A DNA stretch of 48,648 nt, taken from an uncultured Gammaproteobacteria bacterium (lineage in GTDB: Bacteria; Pseudomonadota; Gammaproteobacteria; GCA-002705445; GCA-002716945). The notes beneath the pieces are model-generated. The model had not been told where the DNA came from. It saw only the letters and a list, made by a program, of their open reading frames with translations, and did no database searches. Positions 17,528 to 28,331 of this stretch are shown in pieces (position 1 is the first letter of the stretch; every line of letters starts with the position of its first letter). Position numbers and translations under genes: made by a program. Where the stretch lies: positions 1 to 48,648 of the forward strand of contig CACLCV010000005.1 of the NCBI GenBank assembly GCA_902605525.1, written 5' to 3'.

Positions 17528-18596
17528 AAAAAATATACTAATTTTCCCAGGAGACGAAATAGGTCCTGAAATTACAACTGAAGCTATAAAGGTTATTGAT
17601 TATTTTAATGAGTCCAAGTTAACAAATATATCATATGATTTTGCAGATATTGGAGGTGCAGCTCTTGATAAATATGATACTCCTATTAAAACTGATGACT
17701 TAGATAAAGCAAAAAAGTCAGATGCAATTTTATTAGCAGCTGTGGGTACTCCCAAGTATGATAATAATCCTCGAGAGAAAAAACCAGAGCATGGTCTTTT
17801 AGCTCTTCGAAAGCATCTTAATTTATTTATAAATATTCGACCAATATTTGTTTTTAATTCTTTGTTAGGATATTCATCTTTAAAGTCAGAGCTTATAAGT
17901 GACTTGGATATTGTGATTATCAGAGAACTAATAGGTGATGTATATTTTGGAGAGCCTAGAGGATTTAAAGACATTAACGGAGAAAAAGTAGGTTATAACA
18001 CAATGTTATATTCAGAATCTGAAGTACAACGTATAACTCAATTTGCTATAGAAACTGCTAAAAAAAGGCAGAAACAGATTACATCAATTGATAAGGCCAA
18101 TGTTCTAGAGTGTTCACAATTATGGCGTCAGACTGTTGATCGCATGATGATTAATCATAGCGATATTGATCTACAACATATGTATGTTGATAACGCTGCT
18201 ATGCAAATTATAAAAAATCCTAAACAGTTTGATGTTATTTTGACACCAAATTTATTTGGCGATATCTTATCTGATGCCGCATCAATGTTAACTGGTTCTA
18301 TAGGACTATTACCTTCTGCTTCATTATCTAATGATACTGGAATGTTTGAGCCCATACACGGGTCAGCACCTGATATAGCAGGCCAAGGAATAGTAAATCC
18401 ATTAGCAATGATACTATCCTTAGCTATGATGTTTGAGTATACTCTCGATAAACCTGAGCTCTCTAAGATAATTAAAAAAGCTGTTGATGAAGTGCTTAAT
18501 GATGGATATTACACAAAAGATTTATCTTCTGAAGACTTTATCTCAACATCTCAAATGGGCGATATGGTTTTAGAGAGAATAAAAAAACAATGTTAA
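17520..18596 (+). CDS. leuB: 3-isopropylmalate dehydrogenase
   Basis: NAD-dependent oxidative decarboxylation of 3-isopropylmalate in leucine synthesis. The 358-residue sequence has the N-terminal FPGDEIGPEI, the substrate-arginine region RPIF / IIRELIGDVYFGEPRG, the metal-binding VDNAAMQI and DILSDAASML blocks, and the NAD-binding GLLPSAS and EPIHGSAPDIAGQG motifs. The phrase RELIGDVYFG marks it as LeuB rather than isocitrate dehydrogenase. It overlaps both neighbours (8 nt with leuD, 7 nt with asd). Confidence 0.97.
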   Translation: MNKKNILIFPGDEIGPEITTEAIKVIDYFNESKLTNISYDFADIGGAALDKYDTPIKTDDLDKAKKSDAILLAAVGTPKYDNNPREKKPEHGLLALRKHLNLFINIRPIFVFNSLLGYSSLKSELISDLDIVIIRELIGDVYFGEPRGFKDINGEKVGYNTMLYSESEVQRITQFAIETAKKRQKQITSIDKANVLECSQLWRQTVDRMMINHSDIDLQHMYVDNAAMQIIKNPKQFDVILTPNLFGDILSDAASMLTGSIGLLPSASLSNDTGMFEPIHGSAPDIAGQGIVNPLAMILSLAMMFEYTLDKPELSKIIKKAVDEVLNDGYYTKDLSSEDFISTSQMGDMVLERIKKQC

Positions 18597-19612
18597 AGAA
18601 AAAAGATAAATACAATATTGCAATAGTAGGTGCTACGGGAATAGTAGGAGAATCTTTATTAAGCATTCTAGATAGTAGAAGCTTTCCTATTAATGGCATT
18701 CATGCTGTTGCTAGTCAAAAATCTAAAGGAGTAAAAGTCAAGTTTGGCAATCATCTACTCACAGTCGAAGCATTAGATGAATTTGACTTCAGTAATATTG
18801 ATATATCGTTTTTCAGTGCAGGAGGGTCCATTTCAAAAGAGTATGCACCCAAAGCAGCCTCGCAAGGTTGCATAGTTATAGATAATACATCTGAATTTAG
18901 ATATGTTGATAATATACCCCTAATAGTTCCAGAGGTTAATCCGAATGATATCGATAAATATAAAGAAACTAATATAATTGCCAATCCAAATTGCTCGACA
19001 ATACAGATGCTTGTTGCACTAAAGCCGCTTCATGATGAATTTGGTCTAGATAATATTAATGTCTCCACATATCAAGCAGTATCAGGTTCAGGCAAAGACG
19101 GTGTAGAAGAATTACTTCAGCAATCATCATCTTATATAGATCAAAGAACCATTGAAAAAAATGTCTATCCTAAACAAATTGCATTTAATACAATACCTTT
19201 TGTAGATTGTTTTCTGGACAATGATTACACAAGAGAAGAGATGAAAATGGTATGGGAGACACAAAAGATTTTAGATAAAAGTATTAAAGTAAACCCTACA
19301 GCTGTAAGAGTACCTGTACTTGTAGGTCATGCAGAGAGCATTTATATTGAAACAAAAAAGGATATTAATATTGATATAGCAAAAGAGGTACTTAGAAATT
19401 TTAGTGGTATTAAACTTATTGATGATACTGAATCTATCGATTTTCCAACTCCTTTTGAGCATGGTCATGGTACAGATGATGTTTATGTTGGGCGTATCAG
19501 AAAAGGATTAGATAAAAATAATACTTTAAATTTATGGGTAGTAGCTGATAATGTAAGAAAAGGTGCTGCGCTTAATAGCATTCAGATTGCAGAATATTTA
19601 ACTAGGAGTTAA
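18590..19612 (+). CDS. asd: Aspartate-semialdehyde dehydrogenase
   Basis: Makes aspartate semialdehyde from aspartyl phosphate for lysine, threonine, methionine and diaminopimelate. The 340-residue protein has the NADP-binding GATGIVGES (15-23), the catalytic ANPNCSTIQ with C135, SGSGKDGVEEL, and RVPVLVGHAES with the catalytic His. This is the shorter Gram-positive/Pseudomonas-type form rather than the 367-residue E. coli type. The leuB-asd-fimV-truA order is the same as in Pseudomonas. A good AGGAG lies at its 3' end before the next gene. Confidence 0.96.
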   Translation: MLKKKDKYNIAIVGATGIVGESLLSILDSRSFPINGIHAVASQKSKGVKVKFGNHLLTVEALDEFDFSNIDISFFSAGGSISKEYAPKAASQGCIVIDNTSEFRYVDNIPLIVPEVNPNDIDKYKETNIIANPNCSTIQMLVALKPLHDEFGLDNINVSTYQAVSGSGKDGVEELLQQSSSYIDQRTIEKNVYPKQIAFNTIPFVDCFLDNDYTREEMKMVWETQKILDKSIKVNPTAVRVPVLVGHAESIYIETKKDINIDIAKEVLRNFSGIKLIDDTESIDFPTPFEHGHGTDDVYVGRIRKGLDKNNTLNLWVVADNVRKGAALNSIQIAEYLTRS

Positions 19613-19614
19613 TT

Positions 19615-20343
19615 ATGAAACTATTCTTATTTATAATTATTATACTTTCAGTTTTAGGAATATTGGAATACAAAGCTATAGTGCCAGCATCATCATTTGG
19701 TGTTTTATTAGCACTTGATACTATTGCTAACTTTATAAGATCTTTAGATATACATACATATTATTTAATACTTCCGGATATTACAATTACAGTTCAAGGA
19801 TTACTGTCAATATTTTTAGTATTATTTATAGTTGGCTATATTTCAGATAGATTTAGAACTCTTGATCTAAAGGTTAATTCATTAAATAAAGAAATTAAAA
19901 AACTCAATGCTATTAAAGAGGAAACTAAGATATCTGAGCCAGAATCAAATAATGAGATGCAACAAATTGCCTCCGATATTAAAGGCTTTTTAGAAACGCT
20001 GGCTAAATCTGTAACAGCTAATCCATCAATGCCAATACGTTCAAAAAAAATTAGAAGAGTATCTGCTGAATCAGTTCATGAAGGGATGGATCAAGATGAT
20101 AATGTACCTGAAGAGATTCCCGAAAATGAAAAAATAATAGAAAATAATGAAAATAAGCCACAAGAGATTAATCAAGAGACATCAATCGTATCTGATGATA
20201 ACCTGTCAAGTATTGATTTGGCCAAGGCGTTAATCCAAAGCAATGAAAAAGATAAAGCAAAAGAAGTATTGTTAGATATTATTAAAAATGGCTCAGCTAA
20301 CGATGCACACGAGGCAAGAGTACTAAATCTACAAATAAGTTAA
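19615..20343 (+). CDS. Reduced FimV-like membrane protein
   Basis: In Pseudomonas the large cell-pole hub protein FimV sits between asd and truA; this gene holds that position and ends with a FimV C-terminal-domain-like TPR motif, SIDLAKALIQSNEKDKAKEV (199-218). It is only 242 residues. Two N-terminal hydrophobic segments (about 2-17 and 54-77) are followed by a short coiled-coil-like stretch (80-105) and an acidic, Glu/Asn/Pro-rich linker (about 105-197). The LysM peptidoglycan-binding domain of full FimV is absent. It might still anchor polar or division proteins, but that is inference. Start by ATG at 19615 with a close AGGAG; the stop overlaps truA by one base. Confidence 0.65.
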   Translation: MKLFLFIIIILSVLGILEYKAIVPASSFGVLLALDTIANFIRSLDIHTYYLILPDITITVQGLLSIFLVLFIVGYISDRFRTLDLKVNSLNKEIKKLNAIKEETKISEPESNNEMQQIASDIKGFLETLAKSVTANPSMPIRSKKIRRVSAESVHEGMDQDDNVPEEIPENEKIIENNENKPQEINQETSIVSDDNLSSIDLAKALIQSNEKDKAKEVLLDIIKNGSANDAHEARVLNLQIS

Positions 20344-21125
20344 TGAGGCTTGCCTTATCAATTGAATATATTGGCAGCAAATATTATGGCTGGCAAAAAC
20401 AAAATACTAATTCTACTAACACTATTCAGTTTTATGTCGATGCCGCGTTAACGAAAATCGCAAATCATGAAATTAAAACCATTTGTTCTGGGAGAACGGA
20501 TACAGGTGTGAATGCGCTTAATCAAGTGGTTCATTTTGATACAACATCGAGAAGGCTTGATAAAAATTGGATTGATGGTGTGAATTCTAATTTACCAAAT
20601 GATATAAGAATCAAAAATATTTATCATGTCAATAAAGAATTTCATGCTAGATTCCAAGCACTGTCTAGGACATATCATTATTACATTAATAATAATGCTG
20701 ATAGTACAATCTTTAATAATTCTTATACATGGATAATAAAAGATAAGCTTTCAATTACTAAAATGAAATCATCATTGAAATATTTAAATGGATTACAAGA
20801 TTTTACAAGTTTTAGATCTTCAGGCTGCCAGGCTAACAGTCCATTAAGACATATTATAAATACATCAATAAAAAAAAATAAAAATATCATTAGATTTTCA
20901 ATCACTGCAAACGCTTTCTTATATCACATGGTAAGAAATATTATTGGGACTATTGTTGATGTTGGGACTAATAAAATTAGACCTAGTGATCTACGTAACA
21001 TTATTAATAAAAAAGATAGAAAATATTGCAGCAAAATGGCACCTGCAAATGGACTTTTCTTATGGAAAGTATCCTATCCTCGCAAATATAAAATTAATTA
21101 TAATAGTGAATCTATCTTGTTGTAA
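20343..21125 (+). CDS. truA: tRNA pseudouridine(38-40) synthase
   Basis: Isomerises uridine at positions 38-40 in the anticodon arm of many tRNAs. The 260-residue protein (E. coli 270) begins ALSIEYIGSKYYGWQKQ (4-20) and carries the catalytic CSGRTDTGVNAL with D53, then VNSNLP, ARFQALSRTYHY and the FLYHMVRNIIG block near residue 195. The ATG overlaps the preceding stop. Position between fimV and trpF is the conserved gammaproteobacterial order. Confidence 0.96.
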   Translation: MRLALSIEYIGSKYYGWQKQNTNSTNTIQFYVDAALTKIANHEIKTICSGRTDTGVNALNQVVHFDTTSRRLDKNWIDGVNSNLPNDIRIKNIYHVNKEFHARFQALSRTYHYYINNNADSTIFNNSYTWIIKDKLSITKMKSSLKYLNGLQDFTSFRSSGCQANSPLRHIINTSIKKNKNIIRFSITANAFLYHMVRNIIGTIVDVGTNKIRPSDLRNIINKKDRKYCSKMAPANGLFLWKVSYPRKYKINYNSESILL

Positions 21126-21134
21126 TATAAAGAT

Positions 21135-21761
21135 ATGACAACTCAAATTAAACTTTGTGGATTTAAAAACATTGAAGATATTATTTTTGCTTCTTCACTT
21201 GATATTGATTACCTAGGCATGATTTTTGTTCAGGATATGCCAAGAACGATTGATATCAAAACTGCAATTAGAGCTGTTAGTATTTGTAAAGATAATGATA
21301 TTAAATCTGTAGGAGTCTTCTTAAATCAGAGTGTGGAAGATATCTCAAGCATTATAAATAAAGTGGATTTAGATATTATTCAATTACATGGCAATGAGAA
21401 TATAGATGATTATACTATTTTTAATAAAGATATTATCAACACGATACATGCTTCAGAAAATATTCAATCTCAACTATCAAAAATAAATTTAAATAAACAT
21501 ATGCATCTTATTGATGCAACTGATAATCAAATGAGAGGTGGTTCAGGCACAACATTTGATTGGAATATTTTAAAAGACCTTAACTGTGAGAAGTTATTTA
21601 TTGCTGGTGGTTTGAAACCTGATAATATATTAGACTTACTCAGCAGATATACTCCAAGATGTGTTGATGTTAGTAGTGGAATTGAGCGTAAGGTTGGATA
21701 CAAAGACCATGAAATTATGAGTGATTTTGTAGAAACCATAAGAACATATTATGAAAAATAA
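21135..21761 (+). CDS. trpF: Phosphoribosylanthranilate isomerase
   Basis: TIM-barrel enzyme of tryptophan synthesis. The 208-residue sequence opens with IKLCGFKN (4-11), the motif holding the catalytic Cys (C7), and has [21 protein letters not shown] with a catalytic-region Asp near residue 130 ([14 protein letters not shown]), and a phosphate-binding GGLKPDN and VDVSSGIER near the end. It is a separate gene, not fused to trpC. It overlaps trpB by 11 nt. Confidence 0.95.
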   Translation: MTTQIKLCGFKNIEDIIFASSLDIDYLGMIFVQDMPRTIDIKTAIRAVSICKDNDIKSVGVFLNQSVEDISSIINKVDLDIIQLHGNENIDDYTIFNKDIINTIHASENIQSQLSKINLNKHMHLIDATDNQMRGGSGTTFDWNILKDLNCEKLFIAGGLKPDNILDLLSRYTPRCVDVSSGIERKVGYKDHEIMSDFVETIRTYYEK

Positions 21762-22956
21762 AATCAATTTAAAAGACTATCCCGATAGATCAGGTCATTT
21801 TGACATTTTTGGAGGTGTCTATGTATCTGAGACATTAATTCATCCACTAAAAGAGTTATTCAGTGCATACAAGTCTATTGCAACCTCTGCAAGTTTTAGA
21901 AAAATACTTAAAGCTGAACTTAGAGATTATGTTGGGAGGCCAACTCCAATTTACTATGCTGAAGCTCTGAGCAAATATCTTGGTAAATCTCACATATACC
22001 TCAAAAGAGAAGATTTAAATCATACCGGTGCACACAAAATCAATAACGCTTTAGGACAAGCATTACTTGCAAAGAAGATGGGCAAAACAAGAATTATTGC
22101 AGAAACTGGTGCTGGACAGCATGGAGTAGCTACTGCAACAGCATGCGCAAGACTAAATTTAAAATGCGTTGTTTATATGGGAGAACAAGATATTCAAAGA
22201 CAGTCAGTGAATGTTTACAGAATGAAACTTTTAGGTGCTGAAGTTGTGTCAGTAAATTCTGGCACCAAAACACTCAAAGATGCACTTAATGAGGCACTTA
22301 GAGATTGGGTTACTAATGTTGATGATACACATTATATAATTGGTTCAGTTGCTGGGCCTCACCCTTATCCAATGATAGTACGTGACTTTCAGTCAGTAAT
22401 CGGTCACGAGGCAAGAGCTCAATTTAAGCGGGACTATAAATGCCTCCCTGATTACTTAATAGCTTGTGTGGGAGGTGGATCTAATGCTATAGGGTTGTTT
22501 CATCCTTTTTTGAACGATGATGTAAAAATTATTGGAGTTGAAGCTGGCGGTTCCGGAATTAAAACAGGTAAACATGCAGCACCATTAAGCGCGGGAACTC
22601 CTGGAGTGCTTCATGGTAACAAGACATATATTATGGAAGATAAGAATGGTCAAATTAAGAATACACATTCTATTTCAGCTGGTTTGGATTATCCAGGAGT
22701 TGGCCCTGAACATTCGTGGCTTAAAGATTTAAATAGAGTGGAATATACATCTGTAACAGATAAAGAAGCTTTAGATGCATTTTTTACATTAACTCAAAAA
22801 GAAGGAATTATCCCTGCTCTTGAAACAGCACATGCACTTGCATATGCATTTGAACTTGCAAAAAAATCTAAACATAAAAAGTTATTAATTAATTTATCTG
22901 GAAGAGGAGATAAAGATATTGATACTATTGCCAAATTAAAAAATATTAAATTATGA
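21751..22956 (+). CDS. trpB: Tryptophan synthase beta chain
   Basis: PLP enzyme joining indole and serine. The 401-residue protein has GGVYVSETL (21-29), [18 protein letters not shown] (87-104) with PLP lysine K96, [14 protein letters not shown], the phosphate-binding GGGSNAIG and [13 protein letters not shown]. All are textbook TrpB1 motifs and the length is normal. The trpF-trpB-trpA order and overlaps (11 and 4 nt) show one translational unit; trpE, G, D and C are elsewhere. Confidence 0.97.
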   Translation: MKNKINLKDYPDRSGHFDIFGGVYVSETLIHPLKELFSAYKSIATSASFRKILKAELRDYVGRPTPIYYAEALSKYLGKSHIYLKREDLNHTGAHKINNALGQALLAKKMGKTRIIAETGAGQHGVATATACARLNLKCVVYMGEQDIQRQSVNVYRMKLLGAEVVSVNSGTKTLKDALNEALRDWVTNVDDTHYIIGSVAGPHPYPMIVRDFQSVIGHEARAQFKRDYKCLPDYLIACVGGGSNAIGLFHPFLNDDVKIIGVEAGGSGIKTGKHAAPLSAGTPGVLHGNKTYIMEDKNGQIKNTHSISAGLDYPGVGPEHSWLKDLNRVEYTSVTDKEALDAFFTLTQKEGIIPALETAHALAYAFELAKKSKHKKLLINLSGRGDKDIDTIAKLKNIKL

Positions 22957-23759
22957 CCTCAAGAATCCCGTCTATATTTAGAGAAAACGCCAAGAAAAAT
23001 AAAAAAACATTTATTAGTTATTTAGTATGTGGGGATCCATCTAAAAATGACACTCTCACAGCTATGAAAATAATGGCTGATTCAGGAGTTGATGTAATTG
23101 AGTTAGGTATACCCTTTACTGATCCTATTGCAGATGGCCCAGTAATACAAAAAAGTATTGATAGAGCTTTAAAAAATAATGTCTCACTAAAAGATGTTAT
23201 ATCTGTTGTTGAGAAGTTTAGAAAAACTAATAAAAAAACTGCAGTTGTACTCATGGGTTATATGAATCCGGTGCATAAGATGGGTGTTGAAAAATTTACT
23301 AAATCAATTAATAAAAATGATATCGATGGAGTTCTGATTGTAGATTCACCACCTGAGGAATCCATAGACTTAAATTCATCTCTTAAAAAATATAATAAAT
23401 CTCATATATATCTTGCTTCACCAACTACGACTAACCAACGAATGAGAAGTATTACTCAGATGTCATCAGGCTATGTTTATTATGTCACTGTTAAGGGTAT
23501 AACTGGCTCAAAGTTGACTGATATATCAACGATTAAGAAAAATGTAGCTAAAATAAAAAAGTATTCTAAAAATAATATTCCTGTTGCTGTTGGTTTTGGA
23601 ATAAAAGATAGTAAATCAGCCAAACAGATGTCTAAGTTCTCAGATGGTATAATAATAGGGAGTTCTATAGTAGAATTAATTCATAAGCATTCGAATAATA
23701 AAAATGTTATGAAAAAAAATCTAACAAGCTACCTTTCATCAATCTCTAGAGCTATATAA
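22953..23759 (+). CDS. trpA: Tryptophan synthase alpha chain
   Basis: Cleaves indole-3-glycerol phosphate to indole, passing it to TrpB. The 268-residue TIM barrel carries the catalytic acids in [19 protein letters not shown] (E50 and D61), the alpha/beta contact MGYMNPV, and the C-terminal phosphate site [11 protein letters not shown] with IIGSSIVE. The start overlaps trpB by 4 nt (ATGA) and the stop overlaps accD by 1 nt. It is normal in length and residues. Confidence 0.96.
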   Translation: MTSRIPSIFRENAKKNKKTFISYLVCGDPSKNDTLTAMKIMADSGVDVIELGIPFTDPIADGPVIQKSIDRALKNNVSLKDVISVVEKFRKTNKKTAVVLMGYMNPVHKMGVEKFTKSINKNDIDGVLIVDSPPEESIDLNSSLKKYNKSHIYLASPTTTNQRMRSITQMSSGYVYYVTVKGITGSKLTDISTIKKNVAKIKKYSKNNIPVAVGFGIKDSKSAKQMSKFSDGIIIGSSIVELIHKHSNNKNVMKKNLTSYLSSISRAI

Positions 23760-24625
23760 TGAGCTGGTTAGATAAAATATTGCCTTCAAGAATTCGTGCC
23801 ACTAAAGATGATAAAGGTTCAGTGCCTGAAGGACTATGGCATAAGTGTAGTAATTGTGGCGCCGTACTCTACACTGCTGAATTTGATAAAAATTCCCATG
23901 TTTGTCCAAAGTGCAATCATCATGAGAGAATATCGGCGAGAAAAAGAGTAAGCATATTTCTTGATAAGGGTGATCATGAAGAAATGTTTAATAATCTCTC
24001 TCCAAGAGATATGCTCAAATTTAAAGATAAACAAAAGTATCAGGATAAATTCAAACAGTCTCAAGAGAAAACAGGTGAAAAAGATGCACTCTTAGTGTTT
24101 AAAGGAAACCTAAAAAAAATACCTGTGATAGTTTGTGCCTTTGAATACTCTTTCTTTGGGGGATCAATGGGGTCTGTTGTCGGTGAGAAGTTTATTAGAG
24201 CAGTAAAGCTGTCTATTGAATTAAATAGACCATTAATATGTTTCTCTGCAAGTGGTGGTGCAAGAATGCAAGAATCACTGTTCTCATTATTTCAAATGTC
24301 TAAAACAAGTGCTGCATTAGCAGAATTATCTGATCATTCGATACCATATATATCGGTTTTGACAGATCCAACCATGGGTGGTGTGTCAGCTAGTCTTGCA
24401 GTACTAGGTGATATAAATATTGCTGAACCTAATGCTCTCATTGGATTTGCTGGGCCAAGAGTTATAGAACAGACTGTCAGAGAAAAACTACCAGAGGGTT
24501 TTCAGCGTAGTGAATTTCTTCAAGAACATGGAGCAATTGACATGATTGTAGAAAGGAAGGAACAGCCAGATAAGATTGCTAATATATTAAGTATTCTTGG
24601 TTTCCCTTATGAAAAGAAGATTTGA
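23759..24625 (+). CDS. accD: Acetyl-CoA carboxylase carboxyltransferase subunit beta
   Basis: Transfers carboxyl from biotin to acetyl-CoA, making malonyl-CoA for fatty-acid synthesis, with AccA. The 288-residue protein has the N-terminal zinc ribbon (C30, C33, C49, C52; HKCSNCG and HVCPKCN), then the crotonase-like core with [24 protein letters not shown] and PTMGGVSAS. It lies between trpA and folC, the usual gammaproteobacterial position. Its last 17 nt overlap the folC start. Confidence 0.97.
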   Translation: MSWLDKILPSRIRATKDDKGSVPEGLWHKCSNCGAVLYTAEFDKNSHVCPKCNHHERISARKRVSIFLDKGDHEEMFNNLSPRDMLKFKDKQKYQDKFKQSQEKTGEKDALLVFKGNLKKIPVIVCAFEYSFFGGSMGSVVGEKFIRAVKLSIELNRPLICFSASGGARMQESLFSLFQMSKTSAALAELSDHSIPYISVLTDPTMGGVSASLAVLGDINIAEPNALIGFAGPRVIEQTVREKLPEGFQRSEFLQEHGAIDMIVERKEQPDKIANILSILGFPYEKKI

Positions 24626-25904
24626 TACAGTTAATGAATGGTTAGAATGGCAACAAACTGTCCATCCTTTAAACATTGATTTTAAACTTGAGAGAATACT
24701 TAGTGTTTATGAAAAACTTGATGTCGCTAAGGTTGCTGAGAAAATAATTACAGTTGCAGGCACTAATGGAAAAGGATCAACGGTTTCTTTTTTAGAGTCT
24801 ATACTCTGCAAGAATAATATCAACGTTGGTACTTTCACTTCTCCTCATATATTAAAATACAATGAACGAATCAAGATAAACGGAAAGGAAATAGATGATG
24901 AATCGTTGTTAAATGTTTTTGAATTGATTGATCAAAAAAGAGGCAACACAACCTTAACATATTTTGAATTTGCGACATTAAGTGCTTTTTATCTATTTAG
25001 TAAAGCAGATCTAGACGTCGTGGTATTAGAGGTTGGTCTGGGTGGACGATTAGATGCAACTAACATTATTGACTCTGATATCTCCATTATCACATCCATT
25101 GGAATTGATCATACTGAATTTCTTGGAGACACCATTGACAGCATCGCTCTTGAAAAAGCAGGAGTCATGAGGCCATTTAAAAAGTGTATTTTTGCACAAG
25201 AAAACCCTCCCTCTGTATTGTATAAATATTCTAAAAATAAATCTGTAAATCTACTAACCCATAACAATGATTATACTGTTAATAGATACTCAGATTCCTG
25301 GTCTATAGTTTCAAAAGCTATAGAAATACATGATATTCCTAACTTAAAAATGATCGGAGATTACCAATATAATTATGCTACAGCATCTGTAATAGCTCTT
25401 AATAATATTTTACCCGAGGCATTATCTGATCAAGATCTCCTTAAAAATGCACTTTGTGAGACTATCATACCAGGAAGGTTTCAGTATCTTCAGCATTCTC
25501 CAGATATTATTCTTGATGTAGCTCACAACGAAGATGCAGCAAAAAGTCTTGCCACGAATATAAAACGACTAGGTTATAAAAACATCCATGTTGTTTTAGG
25601 AATACTCGCAGATAAAGATGTTTATAGTATTGTAAAACCATTTTCACTCCTTGTTGATCATTGGCATATTGGGACTATTAGTAGTGAGAGAGGTATGAAT
25701 GCTGAAGAAATCAAATTTCGTATAAAATCGTTATTCAAAAATAAATTCTCGATAGAAACATATGATTCTATTTCTGCAGCTTATCATAGAGCAGTAAATC
25801 AACAAGATGATAACACTATAATATTAGTCTATGGTTCCTTTTATACCGTATCTGAAGCATTGCAATCAAATAGCTATATATCAAGCAAAGAAGATGCGAT
25901 TTAG
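24609..25904 (+). CDS. folC: Bifunctional folylpolyglutamate / dihydrofolate synthase
   Basis: Mur-ligase-family enzyme adding glutate to dihydropteroate and glutamate tails to folates. From the ATG at 24609 it is 431 residues with the P-loop GTNGKGST (51-58), [30 protein letters not shown] and a [11 protein letters not shown] stretch. The open frame begins at a TTG 12 nt upstream, but the ATG is preferred. It overlaps accD by 17 nt and the following SPOR gene by 11 nt. Confidence 0.95.
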   Translation: MKRRFDTVNEWLEWQQTVHPLNIDFKLERILSVYEKLDVAKVAEKIITVAGTNGKGSTVSFLESILCKNNINVGTFTSPHILKYNERIKINGKEIDDESLLNVFELIDQKRGNTTLTYFEFATLSAFYLFSKADLDVVVLEVGLGGRLDATNIIDSDISIITSIGIDHTEFLGDTIDSIALEKAGVMRPFKKCIFAQENPPSVLYKYSKNKSVNLLTHNNDYTVNRYSDSWSIVSKAIEIHDIPNLKMIGDYQYNYATASVIALNNILPEALSDQDLLKNALCETIIPGRFQYLQHSPDIILDVAHNEDAAKSLATNIKRLGYKNIHVVLGILADKDVYSIVKPFSLLVDHWHIGTISSERGMNAEEIKFRIKSLFKNKFSIETYDSISAAYHRAVNQQDDNTIILVYGSFYTVSEALQSNSYISSKEDAI

Positions 25905-26298
25905 AATAATTCTATTTATTTTTTTATTAACATATGTATTTTCAGACATATTCTTAGGTTACTTTCAATCTACTGACTCCATATCTTTTAACGACATACA
26001 AGAACAAATTATTCTTGATGAAAATGAATTGAATGTTTTTGAAAAAAAATCATTAAATGATATTAGTGTTACTGAAAAAAGAGTAAAAGCATGGATTGTA
26101 CTAATTAATTATAATGAATCTAATGAATTTAGCATTAAATCTACATTAGATAAAAGTGGTTATAAAACTGATCATAATGAAAAAAAAATGTATTTCTCTT
26201 TAGGACCTTTTGCTGATATCTCTCACGCAAATAATGAGGCAAAAAAGTTAAAAAAAATATACAGCATAGATAGTAAAGTTGTAGACTTTATATTTTAA
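25894..26298 (+). CDS. SPOR-domain membrane protein (DedD-like)
   Basis: A 134-residue bitopic protein: one N-terminal membrane helix (about 4-23), a polar linker, and a C-terminal SPOR-like domain (about 64-134, AWIVLINYNESNEFSIKSTL then YFSLGPFADISHANNEAKKL). SPOR domains bind denuded glycan at the division septum. Its place between folC and cvpA is that of dedD in gammaproteobacteria, supporting a DedD equivalent, although E. coli DedD is larger (220 aa). The ATG at 25894 is chosen over the longer frame from 25831, which would lie well inside folC and hide the membrane helix. Confidence 0.8.
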   Translation: MRFRIILFIFLLTYVFSDIFLGYFQSTDSISFNDIQEQIILDENELNVFEKKSLNDISVTEKRVKAWIVLINYNESNEFSIKSTLDKSGYKTDHNEKKMYFSLGPFADISHANNEAKKLKKIYSIDSKVVDFIF

Positions 26299-26783
26299 TG
26301 GCCATAGTCGATTATATATTCATACTTATAACCACCATTTATTCGATTATTGGTCTTATGCGTGGTTTTTCTAAACAACTTATTTCATTCACAGTGTGGA
26401 TTATTTTTCTTTTTATTGTCTTTAATTATCTATCAGAACTTACAGATGTAATCTCGAACTATACTGCTCTTAGTTTGCAATATAATAGAATTATTGGCAT
26501 CACCACACTTGTATTATTCAGTCTATTTAGCATATTTATATTAAATCTGACACTAGCAAAAATTATAGCTTCTACATTATTTGAAAATTCTAATAGGATC
26601 CTTGGTCTACTCATGTCATTTGTAAAGGCACAAATTTATATATTGGTATTTATTCTTATTATAGTGGATACATCTTTTGCTAATGATATTCTAGATGAAT
26701 CATATATAACACCATATTATCTTTATTTTATTGAATATATTTCTAATTATGATGATTCACTCTTTAATACTTTTGAAATATAA
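26298..26783 (+). CDS. cvpA: CvpA family membrane protein
   Basis: A 161-residue inner-membrane protein with four hydrophobic segments (about 4-22, 28-46, 64-92, 101-124) and the family's GLMRGFSKQ motif at 19-27. CvpA is required for colicin V production in E. coli and is linked to envelope stress tolerance; its precise function is unknown. It lies directly before purF, as in E. coli, with a 15-nt gap, and its ATG overlaps the preceding stop. Confidence 0.9.
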   Translation: MAIVDYIFILITTIYSIIGLMRGFSKQLISFTVWIIFLFIVFNYLSELTDVISNYTALSLQYNRIIGITTLVLFSLFSIFILNLTLAKIIASTLFENSNRILGLLMSFVKAQIYILVFILIIVDTSFANDILDESYITPYYLYFIEYISNYDDSLFNTFEI

Positions 26784-26798
26784 ATATAATGTGCATAT

Positions 26799-28310
26799 AT
26801 GTGTGGCATTGTAGCTGTTTCTGGAAGTAAAGATGTGATTCATGACATCTATGAGTCCCTGACTGTATTACAGCATAGGGGTCAAGATGCTTCCGGAATA
26901 CTTACTAATCACAAAGGTAAAATTACACTACGAAAATCATTAGGACTAGTTAGAGATGGTTTCTCTAAAAAACACATTGATAGACTACGAGGATCTATAG
27001 GAATAGGACATGTACGTTATCCAACTGCAGGACATGCAGATAATTCTTCAGAAGCCCAACCTTTTTATGTAAATTCACCCTATGGTATAGCATTAGCGCA
27101 TAATGGAAATTTAATAAATTCTGATAAATTAAAATCTGATTTATTTAAAGAAGATCTGAGACATATTAATACAAAATCAGATTCTGAAATTTTGCTTAAC
27201 ATCTTTGCTCATGAGCTATATCTTCACAGTAAAGTAGCTTTTACGCCAGATAGTATATTCTATGCTGTAGCTGGTGTACACAGAAGAGTAAAAGGAGCTT
27301 ACGCTGTAGTATCTTTGATAACTGACAAAGGCGTAGTAGCTTTTAGAGACCCTCACGGTATACGCCCACTATGCTATGGCCACAGAATTGTTGATGGTAA
27401 AACTGAAACAATGATTGCTTCAGAATCAGTTGCACTTGATTCAGCTGGTTACACATTAGAGAGGGATGTTAAACCTGGTGAGGCAATATTTATTGATACG
27501 GATGGAAATATTCACACAAGATTATGCGCAAAAACAAATAGCTTCAACCCCTGTATATTCGAATATGTTTATTTTGCAAGACCTGATTCTATAATTGACG
27601 GAATCTCAGTTTACAAAGCTAGAATGAATATGGGAACAGCACTTGCGAATAATATCAAAAATGCATTCCCAAATAATGATATAGATGTTGTTATACCCAT
27701 TCCTGATACAAGCAGAATATCAGCTTTAGAATTATCTGCTAAACTTAAAATTCCATTTAGAGAAGGTTTTATAAAAAACAGATATATTGGAAGAACATTT
27801 ATTATGTCTGAGCAAAACGAAAGATCTAAATCTGTAAAAAGAAAATTAAATGCCATTAAATCAGAATTTAAAGACAAAACAGTTTTACTTGTAGATGATT
27901 CGATAGTTAGAGGCACAACGTCAAAACAAATTGTTGAAATGGCTAGAGAAGCTGGAGCAAAGAAAGTTTACATGGCATCCGCTGCACCTCCAGTCAAATT
28001 TCCTAATGTTTATGGTATTGATATGCCTGCTAGCAAAGAATTCATAGCAGATAATAGAACCATCGATGAAATAGCTCAATTTATTGGTTGTGATAAAATA
28101 TTTTATCAAGATATAAATGATCTTATTGAATCTGTAAAATCTGAAAGTAAAGAAATATCAAGTTTTGACTCATCATGTTTCAGTGGTAAATATATTACCG
28201 GGCATGTGGATAAGGAGTACTTAACTGCTCTCGATAAATTACGAAATGATGCTGAGAAAATAAAGAATAGTCAAGAAGAACAAACTTTTGACGAAGTAGT
28301 TGTTTATTAA
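26799..28310 (+). CDS. purF: Amidophosphoribosyltransferase
   Basis: First committed step of purine synthesis: PRPP plus glutamine to phosphoribosylamine. MCGIVAVSG gives the N-terminal nucleophile C2 exposed after Met removal, with no propeptide, as in E. coli. The glutaminase domain shows QHRGQDASG and GHVRYPTAG; the phosphoribosyltransferase domain has the PRPP loop [11 protein letters not shown] (364-374). Length 503 matches E. coli (505). It ends the long aroC-purF run. Confidence 0.97.
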   Translation: MCGIVAVSGSKDVIHDIYESLTVLQHRGQDASGILTNHKGKITLRKSLGLVRDGFSKKHIDRLRGSIGIGHVRYPTAGHADNSSEAQPFYVNSPYGIALAHNGNLINSDKLKSDLFKEDLRHINTKSDSEILLNIFAHELYLHSKVAFTPDSIFYAVAGVHRRVKGAYAVVSLITDKGVVAFRDPHGIRPLCYGHRIVDGKTETMIASESVALDSAGYTLERDVKPGEAIFIDTDGNIHTRLCAKTNSFNPCIFEYVYFARPDSIIDGISVYKARMNMGTALANNIKNAFPNNDIDVVIPIPDTSRISALELSAKLKIPFREGFIKNRYIGRTFIMSEQNERSKSVKRKLNAIKSEFKDKTVLLVDDSIVRGTTSKQIVEMAREAGAKKVYMASAAPPVKFPNVYGIDMPASKEFIADNRTIDEIAQFIGCDKIFYQDINDLIESVKSESKEISSFDSSCFSGKYITGHVDKEYLTALDKLRNDAEKIKNSQEEQTFDEVVVY

Positions 28311-28331
28311 TTTTGTTATTTTAATTATTGA

